The notes under the pieces: generated by a model
Told to the model about the DNA's origin: nothing
The model's input: only the letters and a program-made list of their open reading frames with translations
Databases searched by the model: none
Shown: positions 10,083 through 21,087 of the stretch, piece by piece
Numbering within the stretch: position 1 is the stretch's first letter
Layout: every line of letters begins with the position of its first letter
Source: Entoloma clypeatum
Taxonomy: Eukaryota; Basidiomycota; Agaricomycetes; Agaricales; Entolomataceae
Assembly (NCBI GenBank): GCA_963565915.1
Contig: OY751487.1
Span: 372,001 to 436,000, forward strand
Direction of reading: 5' to 3'
Length of the DNA: 64,000 nucleotides
Position numbers and translations under genes: made by a program

Positions 10083-11948
10083 ATGACCACCACCGGACAA
10101 CAACAATCCCGCCTCATCGCAGGGAGATACCCACCCCCGGGCACCTCACCCATCGCCGATGCTATCCGTCTTCGCCGTGGAGCAAGAGGCATTACCGCCC
10201 TCGACGCAGCGCTGCTGCACCTCTCGCCCGTTGCTGGGGGTTGGAACTCGCTGTTAGGAGCGATCAGGACAGAGGGAAAGCTGCCTGGGGATGTGCGTGA
10301 GCTCATGGTCCGTACTTAACTCCCAATCCATCCCAGAATCAAAAAACAATAAACTGTTTCCTTCCTGATAGATCTTGCGCGTTGGCGCGGTGAACGGTGC
10401 CGCTTTTGAATGGATACAGCACGAGCCTGTGGGGCGCGAGGCTGGGCTGACGACGGCGCAGCTTTTTGTGGTGAGGGATACCGAGGCGCCGCTTCCCCCG
10501 TCGGGGGGTGTGTTGTCAGCGCTACAGACGGCAGCGTTGGTTTTTGCGGATCGGAGCACGAGGGAGGTGAAGGTGGAGAAGAGGGTTGTGGACGCGTTGA
10601 TGCGGGAGTTGAGGGTTCTAGCCAGTGAAGGGGAGAGTGGGGCGGACAGTGGATCGGTGGAGGAGAGGGTGCAGGATTTGTATGTGGAGGTGTCGGCCGT
10701 GGTGGCGACGTATAATATGGTGTCGAGGTTCTTGGTCGCGGTGGATGTGGCAGGGTTGGCGGATGATGCGGTTCCGTGGCCTCTGGAGAGGAAAGAGGTG
10801 AGATATTGTTCCTGTTCGTCCCCCCTGGATGTGTTGTTGCTCATCGTTGGTGGCGTAGCACTTCGTGCCGATCACTTCAACGAGCTTGCAAGACGGGACA
10901 AGTACCACCACACACACAATCCATGCCATAACATTCACAGCATCGCCGACAGCCCCCTGGCTCGTATTTGCCAACTCACTCCTCACCGACCTGACGATGT
11001 GGGACCCCCTCATCCCCTCACTCCTCTCCAAACCATACAACATCCTCCTCCACTCCCAGCGCGGCCACGGAAAATCGACCCTCCCACCCGCGCCACACCG
11101 CACCACCATCACGCTGCTTGCATCCGACATCGCACAGATCCTCGGATCACTACAAATACCCACTCCGGTGCACGCCATCGTTGGCGTATCGCAGGGCGGC
11201 GCAGTGGCACTCGCCGTGGCGAGGTCGTGGCCGTCGTTGACGAGGAGCGTGGTGGCGTGCGATACATCCGCGCGGACGCCGGCGGGGAACAGGGAGGCGT
11301 GGGCGGGGAGGATCGGGTTGGTTTTTGGTGGCGTTCCGGAGGAAACGGTAATTCGTTCTTGGGATGCGTTGGCATCGGGGGGAGAGGAGGTAGGGAAGGG
11401 ACGGGCGTACGCGGCGGCTCTCGGGATGAAGGAGCTGGCGAGGGTGACGGTGCCGAGGTGGTTTGGGCCTGGATCCAGGTGTTCCGAAGGGGAAGAGGCC
11501 GAGAGGAAGGAGAGGAGGGACTGGGTGAAGGGCATGGTTGAGAGAACGGGGGTTCAGGGATTCATAACTGGAGCTGGGGCGCTGGCAAACTATGATTTAT
11601 TGAAGCGTAAGTCGCCTCATCGTTGCTTGTTGCTTTGGTGTCGGACTGGTTATTTCCTTTTTTTTTTCAGCCGACGACAAGCTGTTTACAAGCCCATTAG
11701 AGCGCGTTTTGCTCATTGCGGGAAGCTTGGACGGCGGTGGGAAGGTTGGGAATGGGTTGAAGGTGTTGAGGGATAATTGGAATGCGGTAAGGTGTAAGGA
11801 AAATGGTGTTAGGCCGGTGGAGTATGAGGAGATTGAGGGTGCTGGTCATCTGCCAATGGTCGATGAGACGGAACGGTTTGCGCAGGTGTTAGGCTCATTT
11901 TTGGACGCGACAGAGTCACGCGACATCGGCATCGCAACCACGTGCTGA
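10083..11948 (+). CDS. Carboxymuconolactone decarboxylase-like / alpha-beta hydrolase (enol-lactonase-like) fusion
   Basis: Four exons: 10083–10307, 10372–10797, 10859–11606 and 11671–11948. They total 1,677 nt, giving 558 residues with consistent phases. Residues 1–215 form an AhpD/carboxymuconolactone decarboxylase-like domain (VRELMILRVGAVNGAAFEW followed by QHEPVGREAGL). Residues about 220–558 form an alpha/beta hydrolase resembling 3-oxoadipate enol-lactonase: LLHSQRGHGKST, nucleophile elbow GVSQGG, a probable acid in IAGSLDGG and the histidine in GAGHLPMVDE. In the beta-ketoadipate pathway these two activities act in sequence on protocatechuate-derived lactones, so a fusion makes biochemical sense. 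Bacterial PcaL has the same two domains in the opposite order. The substrate is inferred; both domains could serve another aromatic or secondary pathway. Confidence 0.85.
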
Positions 11949-12003
11949 TTACTCCTTCTAATACTTGAAGGCGATGGTAAGCTGAACTAATTTGAACACT
12001 TGA

Positions 12004-13059
12004 ATGATATTGAGGTTAGGACAGTCTTATAATCCCAGCCATGAACACTCAGAGGAGCAAGGCCGACTGGTGAGTAACTTATTGCCTTCCTGTGTATCAC
12101 CGAAATCTCTGCTTATGTTACCGAAGGAGGATTTTGACATGCCTCCCTCAGGCTGGCTACCCGATCTCCCAGACGATCGCGACTTCATGTATGTGCCTCC
12201 AGAGGATGACGACGACTTATCCTCCGGTTGGGTAGCTGATTTCCCTCCCGCCGAACCACCCAACGAAGTTGGAAACCCTCCTGCCGGCTGGATCCCTGAC
12301 CCCCTTGACGACGCGACGAATTCTATATCCCTTCAACCGAAACGAAAAGTTTTGAAACCGCTCGCGCGGCACCCCCTATTTCGGCCCAATCTTCGACCAA
12401 GGCCCAGTCGCAAGCGGCACTGCCAACGCCATCGCTCCGGCTCCCGCCCTCGTGCTCAAGAAATATGATCAAAACATTCCCAATTCCTTCGTCCCCTCCC
12501 GACTCTTCATTTGGTACAACGGAGGGGAGATGCAATCGCGCGATCGAGTCAGAGTAAACAGCGGCGCTTGCGCGACGGACTAAAGAGTAGTGTGGGCGTT
12601 GGCGTGTGTTCCGAGGAGGACTGGCCGTATGAACCGTACGGTGAATACGACAGGGGCACAGGGATCTTCCGCCCGGGTGCGCGGGCAGCGACGAGGCCTC
12701 CTGCATCGACCTACCAGAATGCCCTCAGGTGCAAGTGTATGAAGTACTTGAGAATTGAGCGCGATCTCAAGCTCCTGCGTACCTGTCTTGATGAAGGGTA
12801 CCCTTTCATATTTGGGTTTCGGCTCTTCCAGGGACCCGTTCGTAGGGAGGCGATTTCTCCCGGACCCGGGGACAACTTGCTCTTGCCGAGCGGCCATGCG
12901 GCCATGGCGGTCGGGTACGACGACTCTAAGGGCTCCTTTATTGTTCAAACTTCCGGGGGTGCTACGTGGGGTGACCGTGGGTCTTTCCTGATGCCGTACG
13001 ACGCGATTTCCAAAGAGTCCACTGCGGACGACTTTTGGACCATCCGGATTCCTAATTAA
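12004..13059 (+). pseudogene. Papain-like (C1A) cysteine peptidase homologue, frameshifted and without catalytic residues
   Basis: The reading frame is split in three. The N-terminal part (from 12004) has tandem PSGWLPDLPDD, SSGWVADFPP and PAGWIPDPLDD units. The middle part (about 12370–12560, different frame) reads FDQGPVASGTANAIAPA. The C-terminal part (from about 12560, first frame again) reads GVGVCSEEDWPYE, SGHAAMAVGYDD and QTSGGATWGDRGSFLMP. In active relatives the first motif is SCTAN with the catalytic Cys, and the last contains NSWG with the catalytic Asn. Here Cys is Gly and Asn is Thr, while the His in SGHA remains. With at least two frame changes (near 12370 and 12558) this is most simply a pseudogene. 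A shifted but expressed non-enzymatic protein is less likely. No GT–AG intron fixes the frames. Confidence 0.75.
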
Positions 13060-13722
13060 GCAAGCCATCTGTGGTAGGTGAATTTTATTCAGTCCATCTC
13101 GTCAAATACTGATATGCATTCTAATGCAGAAGTCGTGAGGTCCGTTCCCCAAACCCCCATATGCCCTTGCGACGTGCAATGCCCGCGCTACCAGACCTGC
13201 GTTGCTATCATTTTCATATGTCCTCATCACTACCCATCTTTCTCACTGTTTCTCCTCTATATCCCATGCCATGAATTTGAGCAATATTCGAATAACGATA
13301 CGACATATTGGTTCACAACAGTCCATTAATTTCATCAAGCGTCTGTCTAGCTGGATGAACATGGATTGAGTTTCAAGATTAAAGCTTAAAGCCTCACTCT
13401 TTGAAGAATGCTCGTCGCGCCCTGGGCAAGATTGGGGCCGTTGGGCACTCTGATGATTAATTATACTCAAGCAATCGTGTTGTACAAGGGCGACGCGGTA
13501 GGGGAAGTGAACATGTTACTGTGAGGTTCACATCTTATTAAGTATTATGTTTGTACAAAAGAGATGTACTACTATGATTTCATTGAACGCTTCCATCAAA
13601 AGCGGTACCGGGGCTGGTTTGGGACAGGCGCGAGACGAATTGATTCGGCACTCTGACCACTGACCATGAGAAGAAGAAAAATCAAGCTCATCCATCATGC
13701 ACACACAACGCACACATCAGTT
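13060..13722. other. Intergenic, no gene seen
   Basis: No motif-bearing ORF is seen on either strand. The short frames at 13078–13329 (+) and 13243–13470 (–) overlap each other and lack recognisable features. Confidence 0.4.
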
Positions 13723-14707
13723 TTAGCGTCGACGCGGCAACTCGACGGATGCGTTCCTTGCCGCTGCCCGGCCATTGGAAATATCTGGCCACTGGCAAAT
13801 AACCAGATTTTGGTCATCGTAGTTCAATATGCGCAACTTGAAGATCAAGGCAGCAAAGTCGTCAACACGAAATTCAGGCGAGCGTTGATTCTCTACCAAG
13901 CCCCATATAGTATACTGAAAAAATAGACGGTCCTTTGTCAAAGGCGCATCTGGCTTTTCCCGGTTATTGACGTTGCAGACGCTGCTTGTGGGGGAAGGTG
14001 GGGCGTGGTAAAAAAACGCGGGGACGCCAGCATCGACCACCCGAATGTTGAAAGCGAGATTCGACCAATCGCTGGGGATCGCACGAGGCCAAGGTTGAAA
14101 TGAAAACACGTGACCTCTGGTATCCTGAGAACCTATGCGACGACACTATTTTTGGGAGAAAACAATGGCGCGAAGCCTTCCTGGAACTGAAACGCTGAGG
14201 CGCTCAAGGTTCAAGTCAAACAAGCAATTGCAAGGTGGTCGGCTAACTTTAATATCTGTTGACATACGAGGTGTGTCTTCCTTGCGAATCTTCCTGATTA
14301 ACAATAAGCGATGCTCTTGCACAGCGCCAATACAATACCGCCACTTGGAAGGCCCCGAAATGAAATAGTCCAGCTCAAGATCCAGCCATTTCGAGCTCTT
14401 CCTGAGAAATGAGGCTGTCAGCACTACGGGTAAAGACCTTCCTCCTCAATGGTCTTTCTTCCACGTCAATGATGAATACTCACGTAGAACCGCGCATCTA
14501 GGGCCCAAGAACATTGAAATAGTAGTTGGCGACGTCCCCTCCCTTTGGCCGCGTATAAAGAGATACACGTGAGAGAGGAACGATCCGGTGACGAACAGAT
14601 TTCCAGAACTCTGGCCGCAGGGCCACAACGGTGTGATCGAGTGTAGGACATTCATGCAAGACATGACATGTTGGTGCGCACTGTTCTGTGATCCTTGAAT
14701 GAATCAC
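13723..14707 (-). CDS. Unrecognised minus-strand gene, probably multi-exon
   Basis: Three successive minus-strand open blocks look coding rather than random. The 5' block (14707–14498) includes VVALRPEFWKSVRHRIVPLS and KGGDVANYYFNVLG. The middle block (14424–14146) includes SSKWLDLELDYFISGPSKW and RKEDTPRMSTDIKVSRPP. The 3' block (14109–13723) includes QPWPRAIPSDWSNLAFNIRV and FRVDDFAALIFKLRILNYDD. Gaps of 30–75 nt between them are the size of introns in neighbouring genes. I do not recognise the family and have not proved the joins. A plausible alternative is a decayed gene. Confidence 0.35.
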
Positions 14708-15932
14708 ATCTTCCGTCCTTCACGAAGCATCACGGAGGCACGTTGTATTTTACCATTTAACCCAAGTGTGAAACTCATCATCGTCTCCTTTCATTTCAAC
14801 TACTTATGTCCACCATTTATCTCATATCCATTGTGTTTACAGTGCCTTTTGTGCACCACTGACATCCATTATGGAGACTGCCAGTAGGACGTAGGGATGT
14901 GTATTTTGCACCGCCGATGAAGCTGCCAGCCTGACTTCATTTGACAAGCTGCGCGTGTTCCGAGTCCATTGTGCAAGTCCTGAATTACTCCTTTCAAAGC
15001 TTTCGTGCGCAGGGCCGCGACTCATGTTGATGCACATTCACGTGAACGTCGTGAAGCCAGCTCTCCTTGAGACAGCGAGGCTCATTCAACTCCGTTGTCA
15101 TCGTGAGTAGAGCTATCCATTTCCTCAGTCTACTGTTTATCGATGACTCTAGACCTGAGGCGTCAGGATCAGGGCTGCCTCGGCGCTTGTTCAAAGAACA
15201 GACTAGTTCGTGTTCCGGCAATCATTCGGAAATGTGACTCAGAGGTATTCAATCACCCTGGATCTGGATTGCGTGCGCCCTCCATGCGATTTCTGTTCTG
15301 TGACCGTGCTAAGTATTTCCGAGTGGTGAAACGAACTCACTTACGTGTTGTTGTGAGCGCCTGATAATTAGCCGCCCTTTCGTAAAAGCTGCATCTCGCG
15401 AGGGTCCGAAGGTCAAGCTCTTCTTATGTCCCACACACCGCTCTCTGGTCAGGTCGAAACTCTTCACCGCGCTATGTATAACGCTGACAAGTTTATATTC
15501 AGCACATTCTCCGCAAGCCTCTCCAAATGATAATCCATTTTCGGGTCAGTGGAATGACGGAGGTAAATGACTCCGTCTTTGTATATCATTGCGCGCCTGA
15601 AGACTTCCTAACAGACCCCACCGTTACTATTACAGACAACAAGAATCCTCGAAAAGTAAATAACAGTCCGCATCTGCAAATTAGGACGTATGTTCACTGG
15701 ATTGTATTTGCGTGTTTTCTGACTGACACTCCTACCCAGCCGCGTCCGGAAGGAGGTGGGATTCGAAATATTGTCTTTCACGTCTCAATGAATATCTTTG
15801 TCATTGAAGTTAGCAGCCTTTTCGAGAGAATGTCGCCAATTGGGGAGGTCTTATTGCCTTATTTTGGCTTCTCGAGATCTTCAAGTCCAACTGGCCGACG
15901 TCCTCCTTCAGCTTCATCACAATTCAGTGGCC
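14708..15932. other. Long spacer without a recognised gene
   Basis: About 1.2 kb with only short overlapping frames on both strands. Nothing resembles a known domain. The last few hundred bases should hold the promoter of the membrane/WD40 gene starting at 15933. Confidence 0.4.
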
Positions 15933-18900
15933 ATGTCACAGAATACGAACAAGCATGGAAGGCCGCAAGTTCTCACCACCAAGGACCTTAAGAAGCTCTC
16001 GTGCGGCTTGGAGAAGGTCGCGCAGTCTTCTCGAGAATTGATTCAACTCCTAAATGAGCTGCGCGATTTCACGGTATGGTGGAATTGTTTGCATTTTTGT
16101 TATGCACACTCATATGATGCAGGGGGAGAGTGGCAAGCTTAAAGAGTTGTTTAATGGTTTCGAACGGTCTCTCAGGGTACGTGGAAGGCTTTTGGCGGAT
16201 GAAGCTGATACTGACAATTTGCTTTACAGCTAACGTTGAGGAATTTGGAGGCATACGGCTCTTTCTACCAAGAGCATCAGGTCCTCGGCAGGTTGCGGAT
16301 TCGACAGTGATAACATGCGCGTGTACATCAGTCGAATAGGCGAAAACGTGGGGAATCAACTCGGAAAGATAGTCGTCGAGATTGCCTTTTTCAATTCTTA
16401 CGGTGCGCGAAGTATCAAGACATGCCACTACTTACTACGGCTCCTCTGACACCATATATGGTTAGGAGTGCCTGCGCTTCAATATGAGCAAAAGCGTGAA
16501 ACCAAGAGCCTTCTCAACATGCTGACCGTATCGACAGTCTTGTCAGCCGTCACTGCCACCACTCTCCAAACCTCTGTTAGTTACAATGTAGCTTCGCCAT
16601 CGCGACTTCTATCACGGGCAAATGACTTTTGGTTCATTGCTCTGGTTCTGAGCATGGGAGCTACCTTGAACAGTCTTTTGGCTGTCTCTTGGAGACGTAC
16701 AACATAGTATGTATTTCGAACTGGAGTTTGGGCATGTGCTCAATCATCTTACAGTGGATCCCGTGGGCGAAGGATTCCAACAGCCGTTCAGTTTTGGATA
16801 AAAGCGTCTTCCCCCTTCTTCCTGGCGGTCTCTATCAGTTGCTTCTCTGTGGGACTTGTCATATTTGCCTACGCATCCAACGAGGTCTGTGAGAACTTGA
16901 AAAATGATTTCCACTAAAGCTCCTTTGTTGACAGGCCGAGACCACAGCGGTTCTCACACTCATCATCACAGCGGTAACTTTATTCGGTTTGATTATGGTG
17001 TTATTGTGGATCTTTTATGACAAATGGGTTGCTGGTATGCACCAAGCCACTCGGAAGCCTTCCCCTCCGCTACGACAACGGTGGAGTAACCTTACAACCG
17101 CCATCGCGAATCGTTTCCATCCAATCCCGCCATCTTTGACCGACTGGGAGGATTCCATGTCCGATGACATGAGCTCAATCGCTCCACCAACACGAAACCT
17201 CTTATCAAGAATCCGGCCACCCTTTTCTCGTGCCACCACCGCAAACCAGGATGATCCAGAACGCAAACTTAATTTCCCTGGCAGTTACGTGGAAGACGAG
17301 CATCCGTCCGGCGTCGTATCGTCGATTGTATCAGTGTTGCGAGCAAGTCAGGGCAGGTGGGTATCACCATCACCGCGAATGCCAGCCTCGCCATCTGGCC
17401 CCACCCCGCACCTTCATCGTTCTCTTGGAAAATTGAATGACCTTGAATACTCACCTGATGGTCAAAGCCTGGCCACTACGTAGTAAGTCCCCTGCATTCT
17501 AATGTTGCTCCCTCCTGAGCCTCACCTGGTGACTTGAGTTATAATGAGCGCGATTCTTTGGCAACCACGATGATTCATAAGGAGGTGGGTCATATTCTGG
17601 AGTCAGGATTTTGGGCGCCGCATCGTGAATGACGCTCGCAGAAATTCAGATTCTTCTCTCAGCCGTGCCATTCTACTCGCAGTCGACAAGTCGCCTGGTA
17701 CATGATCTCCCCTTTCAATGGCTTCATAGAACTAAAATCAAAAGTACCCCAGGTCAGCTGATGGGAAGAATCTGCTAGTGCGATATAAAAGACACATTGA
17801 CATCTTGGATCTGGTATGCCTTTTGCGCTGAAATGTAAGCTCAGCAATCTGATAAATATACCAAGCAATGTAATACCGTCCAAACTATCGAGCGACCAAG
17901 AACCATACAATCCGCCGTATGGAATGGCAATCAAAGTACTGTTCCTTCCTCAGCTAATGGGCTGTACGGCTGAATTCTTTCGGTATCTATTCAGCGATCT
18001 TTTCTGTTGAGGGTAATACCGTTTATAAATTGGTGCGTCCGTCTCGCCTCCAACCAACTTTTGCTGATCCCGCCACTAGGATGCAAGCGGTCCTAGTGAG
18101 GGTGACAAGGTTGATACCTCCCCAGGACCAGATCCAGCAGCAAACACGGTCTAATATACAGACAGGTCTTGGCTACCTATTCATTTCGTAGCGTTTTGCT
18201 GCGGGATGTCGCAGTTGTGCCAACAACAGATTTCATTCTCGCCATTGGAGAAGCTTTCCCGCGTGTCTCGGAGGAGGTGTTTCCTGCCAAAAACACCGTG
18301 GAAATGCAGCTTATATGTGAGTTTGACTCCGCTCATGTATAACGCCAGCTGTCAAACGATTCTCAGTGTATAATACGAAGTACAAGCGATACCTGAGGTC
18401 TGTCATTTTGAACGTTGACTGCAAGGTTGTCGAAACTCAACTTCTCTCTTCTCGAAGCTGCAATCCGATCCTTGATGCCATCGAGCATGTCAGCCTGGGT
18501 GACTCAATGACCCAATCGAACATCGACGTTCTTCTCAGCAGCAGTGCTAAGGTCGTATCAGCTCATTGCATATCATATTTTGTTCTCACTCAGACTATCT
18601 AGTCAAGCTTGTGGTCGATGCGACTCGGTGGAGAGGGTGGGGAACTGAGCCCCCAATACCATGATTACGAGACGAGACAACGGAGCACTATTCTTGGACG
18701 TGCATTCTTTGCCGGCGATGCACTCATCGGTGTCAATCCAGGTTAGTCAAATAAGCTTCTTCGGCGTTAATCCGTTTCAAAACTGCTTTCCATCAGACAA
18801 CGGGCGCGTCGATATCCTCGACCGCAAAGACGGAACACAGCACGTCATATGTACCATCGAAGAACGGGAATCAACAGACAACTGGCGTTCCATCGCTTAC

Positions 18901-19218
18901 CATCCACCCCGTTCCAGGGACCTTTCCGGTCATGTGAGCTTTGCGATGGCTACGAACAATAATGATGGTGATGGCTTTCATGTCAAAACGGTCATGATGG
19001 CGGAAGGGGCGACACCTCGCGATAGCAAGTTCGACCCACCACTCCAGCTACAGTTACTACCCCAAAGCCGACCAGCGAGCTCTGCAAGGTTGTCCACTCG
19101 CGATGAAGCGACAAATCTCGCGAAGGTGGAAATTGGAGGCTGCAGCCACAATCGTTTAGCTAATATTGGATCGGCGGCGTCGGTAGGTCCAAATACTGTA
19201 TTGTGTCGTTGGCAGTAA
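15933..19218 (+). CDS. Membrane-anchored WD40-like protein, many exons
   Basis: Exons by eye: 15933–16073, 16123–16176, 16230–about 16290, about 16300–16402, 16466–16706, 16755–16884, 16935–17482, 17539–17584, 17642–17697, 17753–17813, 17866–17935, 17995–18032, 18080–18109, 18166–18316, 18367–18551, 18603–18741, 18797–19218. The N-terminal part is helical (LKKLSCGLEKVAQSSRELI). Four hydrophobic segments follow (around SAVTATTLQ, FWFIALVLSMGATLNSLLAV, FFLAVSISCFSVGLVIFAYA, VLTLIITAVTLFGLIMVLLW), then a polar linker. A WD40-like C-terminal half contains LNDLEYSPDGQSLATT, RQVAWSADGKNLLVRY, IFSVEGNTVYKL and SVLLRDVAVVPTTDFILAIG. This matches a mushroom family with an N-terminal membrane region and C-terminal propeller; its function is unknown. 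The exon 3/4 join near 16281–16306 needs a 1-nt shift, so that region may carry a frameshift. Confidence 0.8.
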
Positions 19219-19330
19219 AAGTATACCCCTGTGGTATTCGCAGGATAAATTTTCGCGAGAGATATCTTGTCCTGATACATCCTGCATTTGAATGTGCAAA
19301 GCGAGAAGAAAAAGCGTTGCGCTAGCTCTA

Positions 19331-19421
19331 TGACCGAGACAGGGGTCGAACCTGCAATCTCCTGATTTTAATTCCCAAGCTAAGATCGTAGTCAGACGCG
19401 ATGCCATTTCGCCACACGGCC
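19331..19421 (-). tRNA. tRNA-Arg (anticodon ACG), with intron
   Basis: Read on the minus strand from 19421, the sequence has an acceptor start GGCCGTG, a D arm, an anticodon stem TCTGA/TCAGG flanking CT-ACG-AA, and a T arm with GGTTCGACC. It ends CTCGGTCA, pairing with the start except for a U–U mismatch. About 19 nt (starting TCTTAGCTTGG) interrupt the anticodon loop just 3' of the anticodon, the canonical position of nuclear tRNA introns; the mature form would be about 72 nt. A run of five T on the transcript strand (19309–19313) is a Pol III terminator. Confidence 0.9.
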
Positions 19422-19900
19422 ATATTAAAGAATTCCTGAGTCCCGTCCACATGTACAGAGTACCCCTTTCTGAACGTACGGCTTCTCCCGGACGCATCAA
19501 AGTTCAAACAACGACAAAACCCGCTCCGCTAGAAGTCCTCGACGACTCCCTCCACCGTCTCCTCCACCCCCCTGTCGTGCTGGACACCACCTCTAACCAA
19601 ATTCACGTGTTTTGTGCGCACGACCGACGTTCCTACCTCCACTGGCTCCTCGCCTCACCTCTGCCTCGCTCCCCGCCGTGCCGAGCCCGATCTGTTACTT
19701 ACTCATGTGTACACTGGCCACGGTTCGGTCCTCGAACCTCCGGACCGCGGTTCGGACCTGGACTGGACCCTAGGTCCAGGGTGCGGGTCGTGACGTGTCG
19801 TGTGATCTCATTTACTCAACCATTTCTTCCACATATAAATACTGTACTTTCGAGACGGAAATGAAAAGAATCCATGCATGACCTACTCAGATAAATTAGT

Positions 19901-20450
19901 ACTTCAACCCCATGACACATAAAAATATAAAATTGCACCATATCCGTGGAACGCTGGGCTGTCATCTGCCTGGGCATTCAATCTACACATAGATGGCATG
20001 AATTTGAGATAGAAACGAAGGGAAACGAATAAGAACGCACCGAGTTGTGATTTATACATCACTTCAACCCCTTGACCCATAAAAATCGAAAATCACGCGA
20101 TATCCGCGAAACGCTGGGCTGTCGTCGACCCAGGCATTTAATCTAGACATAAATGGGATGGATTTGAGATATAAATGAAGGGAAACGGATGGAAACTCAC
20201 CAGGATATGATTTATTCTTTCCCATAGCCCCTGCACCCATAACAGCCCGAAATCGCGCCACACCCCGTAAGCTCCGGGCTCTCATCTATGCAGCTTGATC
20301 TACACATAATTGGGATATTTTTGAGATAGTAACGAAAGAAAACGAATGAGAACTCACTGTGATATGATTATCCCTCTCATCAGTCCCTTGAGCCACTGCA
20401 AGCCCGAATCATGCCATACCCGGCTCTCATGAACCTGGTCCTCTAATCTG
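19901..20450. repeat. ~160-bp tandem repeat, about 3.5 units
   Basis: Units start near 19901, 20061, 20221 and 20378. Each holds an ACTTCAACCCC/TTGACCCATA-type start, then AACGCTGGGCTGTC, ATCTACACATA, TTTGAGATA and AACGAAGGGAAACGAAT. Units diverge progressively towards the right. No ORF runs through it. It lies between the tRNA and the left LTR of the copia element. Confidence 0.8.
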
Positions 20451-20726
20451 CCAGTGTCCGATGTCAAAAAAAAAATAATCAGACATGGGGTGTGGAATGA
20501 GAGAGGATGGGTCAATAGCCCCGTTCAAAGTTGAACCACGACTTTCATGCTTGCGGCCACGGTTGTGGTTTTGGCATCACATAAGCTACAAATTTGAGAC
20601 TCCGACGGCACATCACAGCTAGGTGTGACATTTGGATGTGCAACCACGACAACTCCAAAGTCTCAACAGCATGTTATACACACTTATCTCACTCTTATGT
20701 TCTACCAGAATATCTTTACACCAAAC
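20451..20726. other. Spacer left of the copia element
   Basis: No gene is seen. It contains a run of A near 20467. The last five bases before the element (20727–20731, GAGAG) are its target-site duplication. Confidence 0.5.
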
Positions 20727-20731
20727 GAGAG

Positions 20732-21080
20732 TAATGAAGTAACCGACATAGGCAGCCCAAAGGGCGCTCAAGATGTAACGGTACGAAGGCATGAAGGAAG
20801 CTCAACTAACCTGGTTAAGAGTAACTAAAGGAATTCTAGAAGCTGTACTAGCTTGTTAGTTAACTCAAAGAACTGGGGTGTTCAAGAAGTTAGGATTCAC
20901 CGTACTAAATACATGGGTATTTATACTAATCCAATATGCGCACGGACCATTGTACAAACAATACATAAACAAGTCATGTGTCCGTGGTTATACCATAAAC
21001 TCACATATATGGTAATAGTGACTTATAGTCACTTCCTGTGACAAGCACATAGTGCGACATATCTGGCAATATGTTCAACA
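20732..21080 (-). repeat. 3' LTR of the copia element
   Basis: On the minus strand it begins TGTTGAACATATTGCC and ends TTACTTCATTA. It is 349 bp and matches 27144–27492 except at 20979–20980 (TG here, CA there). A purine tract (TGAGGGGGAG on the minus strand, 21081–21090) directly precedes it, as expected for plus-strand priming. Confidence 0.95.
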
Positions 21081-21087
21081 CTCCCCC

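Noticed and set aside
10618..11535. 305-codon minus-strand ORF over the decarboxylase–hydrolase fusion
   Set aside because: Antisense shadow of exons with clear catalytic motifs; no recognisable domain.
19690..19800. Possible solo LTR with GGTTCGGTCC/GGACCTGGACTGGACC words
   Set aside because: The short inverted words around 19720–19780 form a local palindrome, but no TG…CA ends, target duplication or second copy was found.
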